A DNA stretch of 64,000 nt, taken from NCBI GenBank assembly GCA_012861695.1, contig JAAOOA010000002.1, positions 16,654,303-16,718,302 of the forward strand. Direction: 5' to 3'. The translations under genes were made by a program, and so were the position numbers. The DNA is from Trematomus loennbergii (Eukaryota > Chordata > Actinopteri > Perciformes > Nototheniidae). This document shows, piece by piece, positions 25,541 to 36,111 of the stretch (the first letter of the stretch is position 1; each line of letters starts with the position of its first letter). The notes below the pieces were generated by a model. The model saw only the letters and a list, made by a program, of their open reading frames with translations, was not told the origin of the DNA and made no database searches.

Positions 25541-27885
25541 GGATCACCTCAATGTCATGGATGGCTGACCCTCGAGCATTTGGAGAAGTGATGGTACTGT
25601 GAGAGTTTTTTGATGGAATTTTAAAGTTTGGCCTTGATACCTAGTTAAGGGACTAGGTGATATTTAGGTTATTGTACTGATATTGTCACCACGATATGTC
25701 TGACATTTTTTTGTTCTGCTTTGATTGTGAATGCCTTCTACATTAAAATGAATGAATGAATCGTTCTCATCTTTAACGCTAGCCCTCGGTCTCAAACTCT
25801 GACATGTTTTGGTTTGAACAAAATGTTAAGAATTTTTCAGGACCAATCTTGGAATGATTGAGATTTATCTATACAAAAAAAAACAGAAGTTCGCTATGGA
25901 CTAGATAATAGCGAAAGGGAGATATGTAGGGGAGAAAAAGGGGGCTTTGGCAGCCAGTTAAGCGAGTCAATCCTCAACAGACAAATGCATCCCTTATATA
26001 AAACAACAACACGTCTTTGCCCTTGTCAACAACCCCTTCTTCTACAGCCTTGGCTTGTGTGTGTGTGTGTATCTTTTCCTTTCTGCAGAAAATGTCCCAT
26101 CAGCACTCTCTAATGGGCGAGGTGGAGGAAGAGAGGAAAAGACAGAGATAAAGCAGGAGGAGAGCGAGAGCGAGAGGGGTGGCAGTGGTGCTTGTTTGGC
26201 TCAGGAGCAGCGAGTAATGAGGCTGAGGCGCACCCTGTCATTGTCCCAGCAGCAGCCTGTACTCAGACACACACACACACAGACACAGACACACAGAAAC
26301 AACCAAAAGTATTTCCTATCTACAAACGAGACACTCAAAAGACTGATATTCAAAAGCTAAAAAAGTAATATAACTTGATAAAAATAAAAGTGTTTTTTAT
26401 ATAAAAATTGTTTTATTGTTATTTTCATGGTTTTGTATCTTATATCTCATTCAGTCATCTGATCTTCAAAAGAAGAGATGAGTCCTGTCATCAGGACCAT
26501 CACAGTCTTTCTGATGTGGAAGAATACATTTGCCTTATATATATTATATATTTGTGTCTCCTTGCTAAAGCAAATAGGCCTAAAGACCAGCAATGTCTTC
26601 CAATTTCCCTTGTCTGTCTGTCAACAGTTTAAACTATCAACCCAAAATACCTTTACAGGCTAACATGCTTTCCTCAATCCATTAAACATGTGCATGCACA
26701 ACAGCTGCGCTCATCTTCAAATGTTTAAAGTTTAGCTAGGGGTTGCGGAGAGGGCAGATATGATTCATGTTTTGTCACTTTGCTGCTTTGCCAGAATAAA
26801 AACAGACTGGACATTAAAAGGGACAGAATGCTTCCCTGGAGGTGGCAGAAAAGGCCAGGGATAGGACTGACCCAGAGGGATGCTGCAATATGGGGGGGGG
26901 GGCAGGGGGTTGAGCGGGGTGGTAATGATGCCAGGCTGAACAAATTGCAAAGCAAAAGGCAATGTGTTTAAATGTAGCACATGGAATTATCGTGGCAGCA
27001 ACATGGAGAGGAGATCAGAGAGAGTGAGATCCACTGGGAGTGATCTGCCACTCTCGGGACAGAAAACACGAGGCTCCGCTATGGCTACTGTGATGAGTTC
27101 AGATGTAATACAAAGTAAGATAGAATTTAAAATAGGGCAAACCCGTGTTACACAATGTCATAGACATCAAGTATAGACAAATGTTCCGATAAAACCGAGT
27201 GTTTATGATCGTAAATGCATGTGATGGTCGGTATAATGGTGGAGGACAGTGCCAGAAAGCTTGAAACGACTACTTTGGGCTGACTCATGACCTCACATCT
27301 GATGTGCTTTCCTTTGCTTTTTTCTCACTAGGGGAGGGTAACACAAAGCACAACATTTTAAAAGAAAAAAACAAACGAGAAAACATCTGATCTGCAATCT
27401 GAACCATCTTTCAGCCTCAATTAAAATAAATCTTATCTTTTTGTTCAACTTCATAACAAGACTTCAAGAGGGCCCCAAGACTCCGATCACACCACAGCTC
27501 ACTGGTAGGGTTGAATTCCATTAATAATGTGACCTACATATCCCAGTAATTAATATTCCAAACAGACGGATAGAGAGAGTACATATTTGCCAATAATACA
27601 GGATAAAGGCAAAACTTACAGATCTTAGGGAATCATAAGTTCGCCCTCTCCAGATGTTTTTTTTCTTTTTCGGGCCATGCACTTTGGTCCAGTGGCTCAT
27701 GACTTTGATAGCCTGTGCGTCTGTGGGCCAAGCAATGAAGATACAAAATATGTACATTTTCATGTGAATCACGCAGGGACGAAACTTTAGATTTTTCTAT
27801 AGGCATGAGTAAATTGTACATATTTTTCTTTAGTTATACTGTATGAAAAGGTTTATGTTCATTTAATGAATCAATCAGCAGTACA

Positions 27886-28064
27886 CTGAAAAAACTTGAC
27901 TTTAACTGAATGTATTATGTAAAAAAGTTGATTAGTTGAAAGCAATAATATTAGGTTTAGATAAAACGTATTAGTTTCAACTTAATATTTTAGCTTTCCA
28001 TTAACCTAATACAGTTATGTGAATTTTTTTTACACAATACATTTAATTAAAGTCAATGTTTCAG
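27886..28064. mobile_element. MITE-like foldback element, 179 bp
   Basis: Seen: the left end (CTGAAAAAACTTGACTTTAA...) is an imperfect inverted repeat of the right end (read in reverse, CTGAAACATTGACTTTAATT...). The arms match over about 40 bases, including GTATTATGTAAAAAA against GTATTGTGTAAAAAA. The middle also folds (TTAGGTTTAG against TTAACCTAATA). There is no coding capacity. Both outer flanks carry ACA, a possible 3-base target duplication, though too short to be sure. This matches the structure of non-autonomous DNA transposons common in fish; the superfamily is unresolved. Confidence 0.75.
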
Positions 28065-30058
28065 ACAGAATTCAAAATATATTTTCACTGAACTAGCCTC
28101 ATGCACCCACAGTTGTCAAATCTGAAAAATGAACTGGGTCACAATAAGACAGCGTGTAAAGACAGGTTTAAAGAAAAGGAAGTTGGTGTCTTGGTAACAG
28201 TGCGACTGCCTCAACCTGTGAGCTACTGCATCATCCTCATGGCGGCTCATGGGCTGATCTCTTAATCAGTGTCCAGAGTGTGCATGAATCCTCTTCTGAA
28301 GGCTGAGGCTGTGTCCATCTTGCCTGCCCGTCGCTACTGCCAGTCCCAGCCATGAATATGGAGCTGTTCTGTGGCTGGGAGCTTGCTTATGTTTTCTGTC
28401 TGATATCTAGGCCCCATTCCCATTTCAAAGGGAGGTCCACCCGGGGCTTTGACTTTTTGATCTGCCTGGCGACTGAGTCGACCACCTGCATGTGGGATCA
28501 GCTGCCAGCGAGAGCAGACAACCCCTCTGCTTCAAAATATACATCCTCCCCCCTCTTCGTCCTCTCAGCCTCATTGCCCTTCACTGTGCCCCCTCCCTCC
28601 ATGAGGCTGCATGGAGCCCCAGTGGTCCTAACTGGGTCTGGAGCTGCATCCCGCTCCCAACTGATCTTCCCGTGGTGGGTTAGATGCTTGAGATGTTCAG
28701 GGTAGCGGCAGGAAGGCTCAGGCTAAAGACACAGGGCCGTTTTGTATTTACGAGAAGCCATAGTGTCAGGTAAAAAAACAGACGACTTGTCAAAAGGTCT
28801 GTGGCTTTTCTAATCAGAGATGGTGATCCATACTGTGAGCTGTAACCCTTCTCAATGCAGGCTGCACCAAACCTTTAATTCTTTCAGAAATAACCAAATT
28901 GGTGGGTAATGAACACCCATTAGTTGAAAGAAAAATCCAATACACAAAGTTTAAAAACCACATCAAAGCCAGTGGTGTGATTTTACAATTCAGACTCCAA
29001 TAAGTCAATAATTTGTTCACTGTCATAGCGCTTAATGGCAACTCATGTTAATATCTTGAGCCACCACTAACTGACTAGGATGTTCTTTCTCTGATGAGTT
29101 ATATTGATGAGATAATAACGAGCGCCTCCTGCCGGGATTAAGGTGGAGTTAATATTTTACATTGCATTTCACTAAAAAGGAATGCAGCCAATAAAAAAAG
29201 ATGGCTGTAGCCAAAATATTTTCTCTGTGATACAAAGGGACTGGTGTTGTTGCTAAACAGGAACCAAAGGAAATGATAATAGTTTATTTGATGATCATAG
29301 ATATGAATATGATATCAGGATTCCTTTCCTGCCTCATTGGGATCACTGTGCCTGTCACGGTATAATTAAAACCCAAAGGATTTCAGAATATTGAATTCAA
29401 AATGAACTAAGAGCGGATGCCCACCACTAGACCACTGACATCCACTAAGTAAATGAGGACCGTTGATGTGAGAAAGAGGATACGTTTTTGGAAACAGTTA
29501 TCAACCAAGACCCAGCCAATCAACAGCACCAACACAGTGTTTTATACTAATTACCCTCATGGCCTGTGATGATTTTCACAGACCCACATTTGTTAAGATT
29601 CATTTTCAAACAAAGCAACAGCTATTTGAGATATCTGTGTTTCTGGCTGTTTCTTACAATAGGTGATACTCAGAGAGTCTTTAAGTTAATTAGCTTTCTT
29701 GAACCCTGACAGCTAGCTTAATGAGTGTCTAATTGTTTCTCAGCTGGGGTGAAACCCCCAGACCACAAAGAAAAGGAGGTGTGAGAGAAGCTACAGCAAA
29801 CAATGAAGAAGCACACCGTGTATCCTTTTGATAACGACAATTCCCTCCTTCTTTTTACCGCACACTGAAGCCTATTTGTCTGACTATGGACCAAGGCCAA
29901 GGTGTTTACTGTTCATCATTTTAAAAAGAACTGTGCGATTATTTATTTATACGATCACTATCACAGTTTAGTGGCAAAACAAAGCTATATCTCTCTGTGT
30001 TATCGATGCAAAACAATTGTCTAAACCTTGTTGCTTGCAGAAACATATGATTTGGGGA
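28065..30058. other. Intronic DNA between two MITEs
   Basis: Contains a higher-complexity stretch at about 28200-28700 (a plus-strand frame of 117 codons from 28352 has no recognisable domain), then AT-leaning unique-looking DNA. No exon was recognised. Confidence 0.5.
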
Positions 30059-30372
30059 TTTAAAGGTAGGGTAGGTAAGTTTGAGAAACCGGCTCGAGAT
30101 CGCTAGAATTTGAAAATACACAACCGGAGAAAATCTGCCACTTCCTTACAGAGCCCCTCCTCCAACACACACGAACGCGCACATGACCAATGAGGGCACG
30201 AGATAAGTTTGTGCACAGATGGAAGGCTGACAGGCAGGTAGGCCATCCAGTTATTTTAGCCGGCCGGCACTTAAGATATTCATTGCTATCGGGATGTTAA
30301 GAGCATTCCATGGAATATAACAAAAAGTGTATCTCGAGCCGGTTTCTCAAACTTACCTACCCTACCTTTAAA
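30059..30372. mobile_element. Non-autonomous DNA transposon with perfect 42-bp TIRs
   Basis: Seen: 30059-30100 and 30331-30372 are exact reverse complements over 42 bases, starting TTTAAAGGTAGGGTAGG and ending GGCTCGAGAT. The 230-bp interior has no coding capacity and includes CACACACGAACGCGCAC and GCCGGCCGGC. The outer six bases, TTTAAA, are palindromic, so they fit a TTAA or TA target-site duplication (as in piggyBac-like or Tc1/mariner-like elements), and the true element may begin two or more bases further in. I recall a very similar sequence as a common repeat in teleost introns and UTRs. Identical arms suggest a fairly young insertion. Confidence 0.9.
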
Positions 30373-30894
30373 TGTAGCTAATTGCTCCATTAGAACAAAA
30401 AGGAACACCTAACAAGTTATTTAAACACATTTTTTTTTGTTTTCTTTGGTTTACAACATGTATACCCAACTATAAGTAAAAGTCCTTTACATACTCCTGG
30501 TAGACCTACTGTACGCAAAGCAATACACTACTTCTATAACTGAGACAAACAAGTGAAGAATGACAAAGCAACCACCCCCCCAACCCGAACCACAGTGTAA
30601 AGAAACTACTATTGCTTTGACAACAAAAACAAATATACAATTAATCAAAAGGCAGAAAAACCGGGGGAGCAAATAATGAATTGAATGGGGAAATGAGGAC
30701 AAATTGCCTAAAAGGGGGTGGGGGGTGTGATATCATTGAACCATCCTGAACTTACTTTTCGCTCTCAGTTCTCTATCTCTGGTTATAAATGACTTCAGAT
30801 TTGACGTTTCCAGCCCACAACCTTACAACAAAACACACTCTCTTTTATTCAAACAGCGAAGAAATGAAAAGGGAAAAAATTACTTTTGTTAAAG

Positions 30895-31110
30895 AATGAC
30901 AGGGGGTGTATGTTGTGCTGCTCCCATCAAGCAGAAAGGCGGGCGGCAGTCGAAGGGGCTCGCAGCCGGGCCCCTCTTTGGAAGGCCCTCATAAATCCTG
31001 ATTTGAGCGGGGCGCTAACCAGAGGAGGAGAGGCACGTCAACAGAGGAGGCTGGAGACTAGGAGGGGGGTGGCAGCATGCTTCTTAAAATGCTACGTCTG
31101 ATTAAGTCTT
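30895..31110. promoter_or_regulatory. Candidate non-coding regulatory block
   Basis: GC-rich, CpG-containing (AAAGGCGGGCGGCAGTCG, GGGGCGCTAACC) and free of simple repeats, with AT-rich DNA on both sides. This is a candidate only. Confidence 0.25.
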
Positions 31111-31234
31111 CCCATTAGGTGACAGCTGAACTTTAACATTAATATGATAATATTGAAATAAGTGTGTTATTTACTTCAGCGGCGGCAGAGGGGGGTGGAG
31201 GGGAATAAAAGGAGGAAGGAGGAGGGAATGATGA

Positions 31235-31520
31235 ATGATTTCTGGACAGCTTTGGGTGACATGCCAGGCGAGCTGACCCCCCCTGCGATCCTCCTCCTCT
31301 TCCCATAATCAGACTTGACAAAATGGAGACATATGCAGAAATATTGGTTACAGTCGGCGTCACAGCCCTTCTCAGGCCTCCCCTCTCTGGTAACTGCCGG
31401 CCGCCCTGTGAGCCGCCCTCCAAATTGTCTACGAGCACTGAAGCATCTATTTCAATTGGCACTTCCTTCCTGGCCCCAGGATTTTACATTTAGTCGGTGT
31501 CATTTACATATTACTCTTAA
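31235..31520. promoter_or_regulatory. Candidate non-coding regulatory block
   Basis: Higher-complexity block containing TTTCAATTGGCAC, TTTACATATTACTCTTAATC (octamer- and homeodomain-like cores) and GCCGGCCGCCC. Together with 30895-31110 it forms a cluster within 1.5 kb of a vti1a exon. This is a candidate only. Confidence 0.27.
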
Positions 31521-32434
31521 TCAAAATCCACAGTGGGCGACAGGGAGAAAAAAAAAACAAGAAAGAGAGAGCGAGAAACAAAACCGTGGCGTCACGGTTC
31601 AGGGGTAGGCACACAGGCACTTTATAAAATGGAGATGTGACAAGACATTACGGTGTTAGTGTGTGTGTGCGTCTGTGTGTGTGAGACTGTGTGGATGTGT
31701 GATGTGGTGGCTGCATAAGATAATGCCAGGACTATTGAAATATTTGCGTGTGAATGCTAGTGTTTGTGTGATTGTTCGGGCTGCATGTGCGTGAAGAGAC
31801 AAAGGCTGCGAGTTGAATATGGGTGGTAAGTGTGAAAAACAAAGGCAAAGAGAAGAAAATAATGGAGACGTGTACAGTGCGCGCACTTGTCTTTTCTTGC
31901 CTTTTTCTGGTGGCTGCTACTCTGTTCTCAGTTTACCCAGACACCAGTACCATCGCATGTAACAGAACATCATTCACACAGTTTGTTTGTTTCATTCAAA
32001 CATACATTAATTGTCATAAAATTAGAACATAAAGTAATAAGAATCATTTTATAAACCAAATTTAAAGATAACAAAAACCTTAAAATAAGAGTTATACTTC
32101 AGAAGTGCAGTTGTTCCTTGTTGAGTAGTTTCTTTGTATACATTTCATCCAAAAATGCCACCAAAGTGGATAAAATCAACTGTCACAATTTAACCAGTGA
32201 CTACTTGTCATAATGGCATTATCAGCATATTTATTTTATTTTATACTGAATATAATTGTACTGTATTCCTTCATTTATTTATTGACTTGTCCGTTGTGTA
32301 TCGACATGTACCTGTGTTCTCCACAATAGCAGCGCAATGTGCGGTCAAAAGCAACAACAATGGTTGGTATTCATCCTAAATGGAAAGATGGATCACTTTA
32401 AGGTGCAGAAACAAGGTCCGTACCTGCCTCTTAC

Positions 32435-32496
32435 CTTCTCAGCATGCCGGTGAGGATGCGAGAACTCTTGCCCAGGTTGGCGTCCGTTTCTCTCAG
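32435..32496 (-). CDS. vti1a: vti1a internal exon, C-terminal part of SNARE motif
   Basis: Seen: on the minus strand, a pyrimidine-rich acceptor (TTTTTCCCAATTCTG then TTGCCCCAG) with a branch-point-like CTAAAAC about 30 bases upstream, then 62 bases, then donor GTAAGA. The first codon is Leu, followed by RETDANLGKSSRILTGML and Arg; the last two bases (AG) begin a second Arg codon, so the exon ends in phase 2. The RETDANLG to GMLRR stretch is, from memory, identical to human VTI1A, where it joins the membrane-proximal end of the SNARE helix to the IIQNR linker and tail anchor. Phase 0 at its start matches the end of the exon at 36041-36111. The following exon, carrying the linker and transmembrane segment, was not found between 1 and 32434, so this copy is a partial gene within the window and not evidence of a broken gene. 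Confidence 0.95.
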
Positions 32497-34865
32497 CTGG
32501 GGCAACAGAATTGGGAAAAATAAAAGTTTTAGTTTCCATCGTGAATAAACAATTCTAAAGGTTATTAAACACAGTCTACATATAAAACTACTCATGCAAG
32601 GCCATACTGTATAGGCTATACTTGTATTGCTGGCTTCAAGGCAAGGTACCAAATTCAGAGGCACCTCTAAAGTTTGACATTTTATTCCTACACCCAAATG
32701 TTTGGTTGTAGAGAGAGATGAATCTAAGAAACTTGATAACAAAAGTATTAACATTATTTTACTGTTATGTCACGTTTATTTTAATTATTTTTTACAATAG
32801 AACATCTCTGTAACTTTGGTAAGTTAAGAGCAGATTTCCACTAAGTAAGGACTTGTCTTTCTAGCCCTCTGCTGATCATGCTGCAAAGCAAACATTAGAA
32901 TCATGCAGGGGAAAAGAGTGAGAAGGGCCCTCAGTGTACACAGCGAGCACGAGAAGCACACTTGAAATAATGAACATGGGTATTCAGAGCTAATTGCCGT
33001 GGATATTTTTCCTCTTGCTCCATCTACTGTCTTTTCTTTCTCCAGCCTTTATTTTTCTCCGGGGTCAGGGAGATGTTTTTATTTTATACTCTCATCAGGT
33101 GTAGGTTCTTTCACAGAGAAAAGTATTTGGCAGAGATGTTGCCAACAAGGTGCGAGTGTGACTGTTAAAAAAATGCTGACACCGCACTGAGTGAGCTGCC
33201 ACTAACGTCTACCTGTAGTCACATTTCTAGAGGGTGATGAGGGAGTGCGGGAAGAATTTGTGCAGAGAGGTTCTTTCTGGAGTCAGCCGGGAGTCATTTA
33301 TGTTCATCTCTCTCCGAGATAATAACTGCTTTCCCAGTAAATCAGTATGTCGTAATCAGTGTATTATTTACGAATTCTATTCTAATTTTGATTCCTCACT
33401 TTCACCTCTGTTCTTCCACCCTCCCTCTTCTCTACAATAGTTCCAACATCACTCTTTTTCCTGTGTGTTCTGGCTCATCTTGCATTCATCTCTCTTGCCT
33501 GCAATTCGCCCTCTCTTCCCACCCCTTCTTTACTGCTACTTTTTTCCTCTTCTTCCATCCTCCCTTCCTACCCTCTGGCAGCCTGAGTTGGTGCGATGCA
33601 GGTTGTGAGAGCCAAGGATGCATGTGGTACAGGGTAGGAGGTGGGGGACCTGGGGTATGGGCCCTCTGGCAAAGACAACAAGTCCTGCAGTTGCCTGATG
33701 TCTGCCTCTTCCCACAGATCTGTCCCCTAGATACCTCACACTTTCTCCCAAAATACATCTCTCTCTGAATCATTCCTTCTTTCCACTCCTCTCTCTGTGT
33801 CTCTCCACAGCCTCTCCCCAAACCTCATGCTCTCCTTCTTAACATGAAATGGAAACCAGCTGAAATTTTAATGCAGTTGAATGTCTGAAACGAACTGTAA
33901 ACTGGAATTAACGAGGGGATTCGAATGTATAGATCAAGACAGAACATTGCAGCCAAGACACCCTTTGTAGGCATTAAATCCATACAGAATATGTTGCCAT
34001 GAATAAAAATAAAGCTCATTTGCAAATATAATACAAAAATAATCTCGGAAAATAATCCTGATGAATATTTTATCTATAGTGCCAGACAAAAAAGAGAGCA
34101 TTGAGGAAAAGTTCAGCCTTCAGGATGAAAGGTGCAACATTTAAAGACCCTTATTAAAGTATTTAAGTTTGCATGTATACTGAGCATGACAAATGTAATG
34201 TTTTTTAAAAAAAATTTTTTTAAAAAGCCTTCAAATTACCAAAAAATTAAATAATTGTATGTGAATAATCAGAGCTCAAATGACTAAATTCTACCCTAAA
34301 TAATATGTATTTCTTATTCTCTGTCAGCTTTCAATGTGAAGGTGCCATTTCAAATGATTTCCTTTAAGGTATAATTTGTGACTAAATAAATGCACAAATA
34401 ATGCAAAGATCATGGGCTTCGGGGGAGATAGGATTCATCTCACCCCTAGAGAAGGGAGAGGACACATTTGGTAACCTGATTTAGTCATTTTAAGGCAGAA
34501 GTATTCATTTGGTGCAACAAATATTTAATTTGTGCATTCAAATTCCCTTTTTGTCCCCTTACAGTAAATACCAAATAATCAAGTCATTAATTTTAAACTC
34601 TGGAATACAAATATAAGGGTTATATATTATATATAAGGATATAAACACTCATTTTAGGTTATCAATGAGTATTCGTTCCCTGCTGTTACCTGTCTCTTCC
34701 GTATGAGCTAGCCTGGAGAATTGTTAAATTACATTCTTCAATCCACTCCGCGGGTTCAGAGTCTGCAGTGTACTGCTTTGACCCAGTGTTGAAACCTTCC
34801 ATTGCCTTCTTTTTGTACCATAAAAGCAAAACAAAAGGCCAGACCCCCTGCTGAGCATAGGTTTT

Positions 34866-34882
34866 TGTGTGTGTGTGTGTGT

Positions 34883-34921
<39 letters not shown>

Positions 34922-34939
34922 TGTGTATGTGTATGTGTG
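34866..34939. repeat. (GT)n microsatellite, imperfect
   Basis: This is about 74 bp of GT repeat with TTCG and several TATG interruptions, in the middle of the intron between the two vti1a exons. It has the same orientation as the donor-adjacent tract, so the two cannot pair with each other in the transcript. Confidence 0.95.
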
Positions 34940-35870
34940 CTTGTAGGTCTAAATGTGTGTCTGTGCTGTATTGTATGCTAAAACTATGACTCCTTCACCT
35001 TCTTTGTAATGCAAAAGATCTGTTAACCAGCCCTCGCATCAGAGTCTTTACATCTTGATTTATTTTTACTTAACTTCTGCCCCACAAACTGCCTTTAAAG
35101 CCCTCCTGAATGTGTGTGTACATGGTCGGGGGGGTTCAGCGAGGAAGACTCATGGGAAGAAAGGAGAGCGAGAGCGAAAGAAAGAGAGCAGGTACTCTCA
35201 GTAACACTGTGGACCGTTTTGAAAGGAGATGTTTGATTTCCTTTGAAAAGGGCCCACTGCCATGTTGTGGTCTTTAAGCATTCTGCGTTGAGGGTGCCGT
35301 CAGTGCTGGGCCCCCTTCCTGTGTTTGGTCTTTTCTGTCTCTGCCTAACTGTCTGCTTGGCTGTCTGAATGTAAGGAGGGGCAGCGCTAAGGATTTGGAG
35401 GGGTGGGGGGTTACTCTCGGAGGAAAAGTGGGAAGGAGAGAGGGAAACTGGAGAAGAGTGCTGAGATGTAAAGGAGGGTAGGTGAGGAAGGATGGCTGCT
35501 GGCAAAGCGATCCCCATTCAGGTGAGAAAAGGAAAAGCGGGAAAATCCTCGAAAAATAAATACCGGGTTCTAATAATATATCACCACAAGAAAGTTTCAA
35601 TGCATGTGGTGAAGAAATATAGGCTCAACAGTTACCTCGAATTAAAGAAAACACATGAAACTAAGCAATACGGTGCCATGATTAACTGCCTCGTCATTAC
35701 TATTCTGCTGATGTAATGTGTACACATGAGTGAGCCAACCAAAGACAGTGTGTGTGCCATGTTTTGTGTCTTCACTTGGCAAACCATGCAGAAAGTGGTG
35801 AATGTTGTCAATGTTGCTAACAGGCTGTAACACCTTTACGGTGTCACAAACACATGTTAGAATAGGCAGA

Positions 35871-36034
<164 letters not shown>

Positions 36035-36040
36035 ACTCAC

Positions 36041-36111
36041 CCTCTCTCTGGCTTTTTGGATCTTCTCACGGTCACTGTGCAGGTTGCTGAGAATCTCCTG
36101 ACCCACTTGTT
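36041..36111 (-). CDS. vti1a: vti1a internal exon, SNARE-motif centre
   Basis: This exon encodes the middle of the Qb-SNARE helix of VTI1A, a SNARE acting in endosome-to-trans-Golgi and intra-Golgi vesicle fusion. Seen: the minus strand reads a pyrimidine-rich acceptor ending TCTTCTCTTACAG, then 71 bases, then a consensus donor GTGAGT. Translation gives QVGQEILSN, then L, then HSDREKIQKARER. These closely match human VTI1A (recalled as QIGQEMLEN and SHDREKIQRARER). The exon starts in phase 1: the first two bases complete a Glu codon whose G lies in the previous exon. It ends in phase 0, which fits the next exon, whose first codon is a complete Leu. Aligned from memory to VTI1B, the Asp of HSDRE falls at the SNARE zero layer, where most Q-SNAREs carry Gln. 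The peptide is open to the left in the same frame only by chance, through the (AC)n repeat. VTI1B fits much less well. Confidence 0.93.

Larger units (their letters stand above)
17413..27885. other. Intronic DNA, about 10.5 kb, no gene seen
   Basis: Mixed sequence with an AT-rich core at about 22900-23300. It holds candidate regulatory blocks at 18190-18625, 21385-21830, 24410-24625 and 25250-25540, a short imperfect duplication at 19863-19910, and G or C runs at 21525-21535 and 26892-26902. Exon-like plus-strand stretches near 24937-25039 and 26088-26360 follow acceptor-like sequences, but no donor or protein family could be recognised. Confidence 0.55.
30373..32434 (-). other. vti1a intron, donor-proximal 2 kb
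   Basis: Intron immediately downstream of the exon at 32435-32496. It contains two compositionally distinct stretches, 30895-31110 and 31235-31520 (listed separately), a GT-rich patch near 31659-31685, and AT-rich DNA near 32030-32300. The linker/anchor exon of vti1a was looked for and not seen. Confidence 0.6.

Noticed and set aside
26088..26360. Plus-strand frame after CCTTTCTGCAG, rich in Glu, Arg and Ser
   Set aside because: It is purine-rich low-complexity sequence running into a CA repeat, with no recognisable domain or donor.
33388..33768. Plus-strand 126-codon frame between pyrimidine tracts with CAG ends
   Set aside because: Pyrimidine-rich DNA creates acceptor-like sequences and Phe/Leu/Ser-rich frames; no family match.
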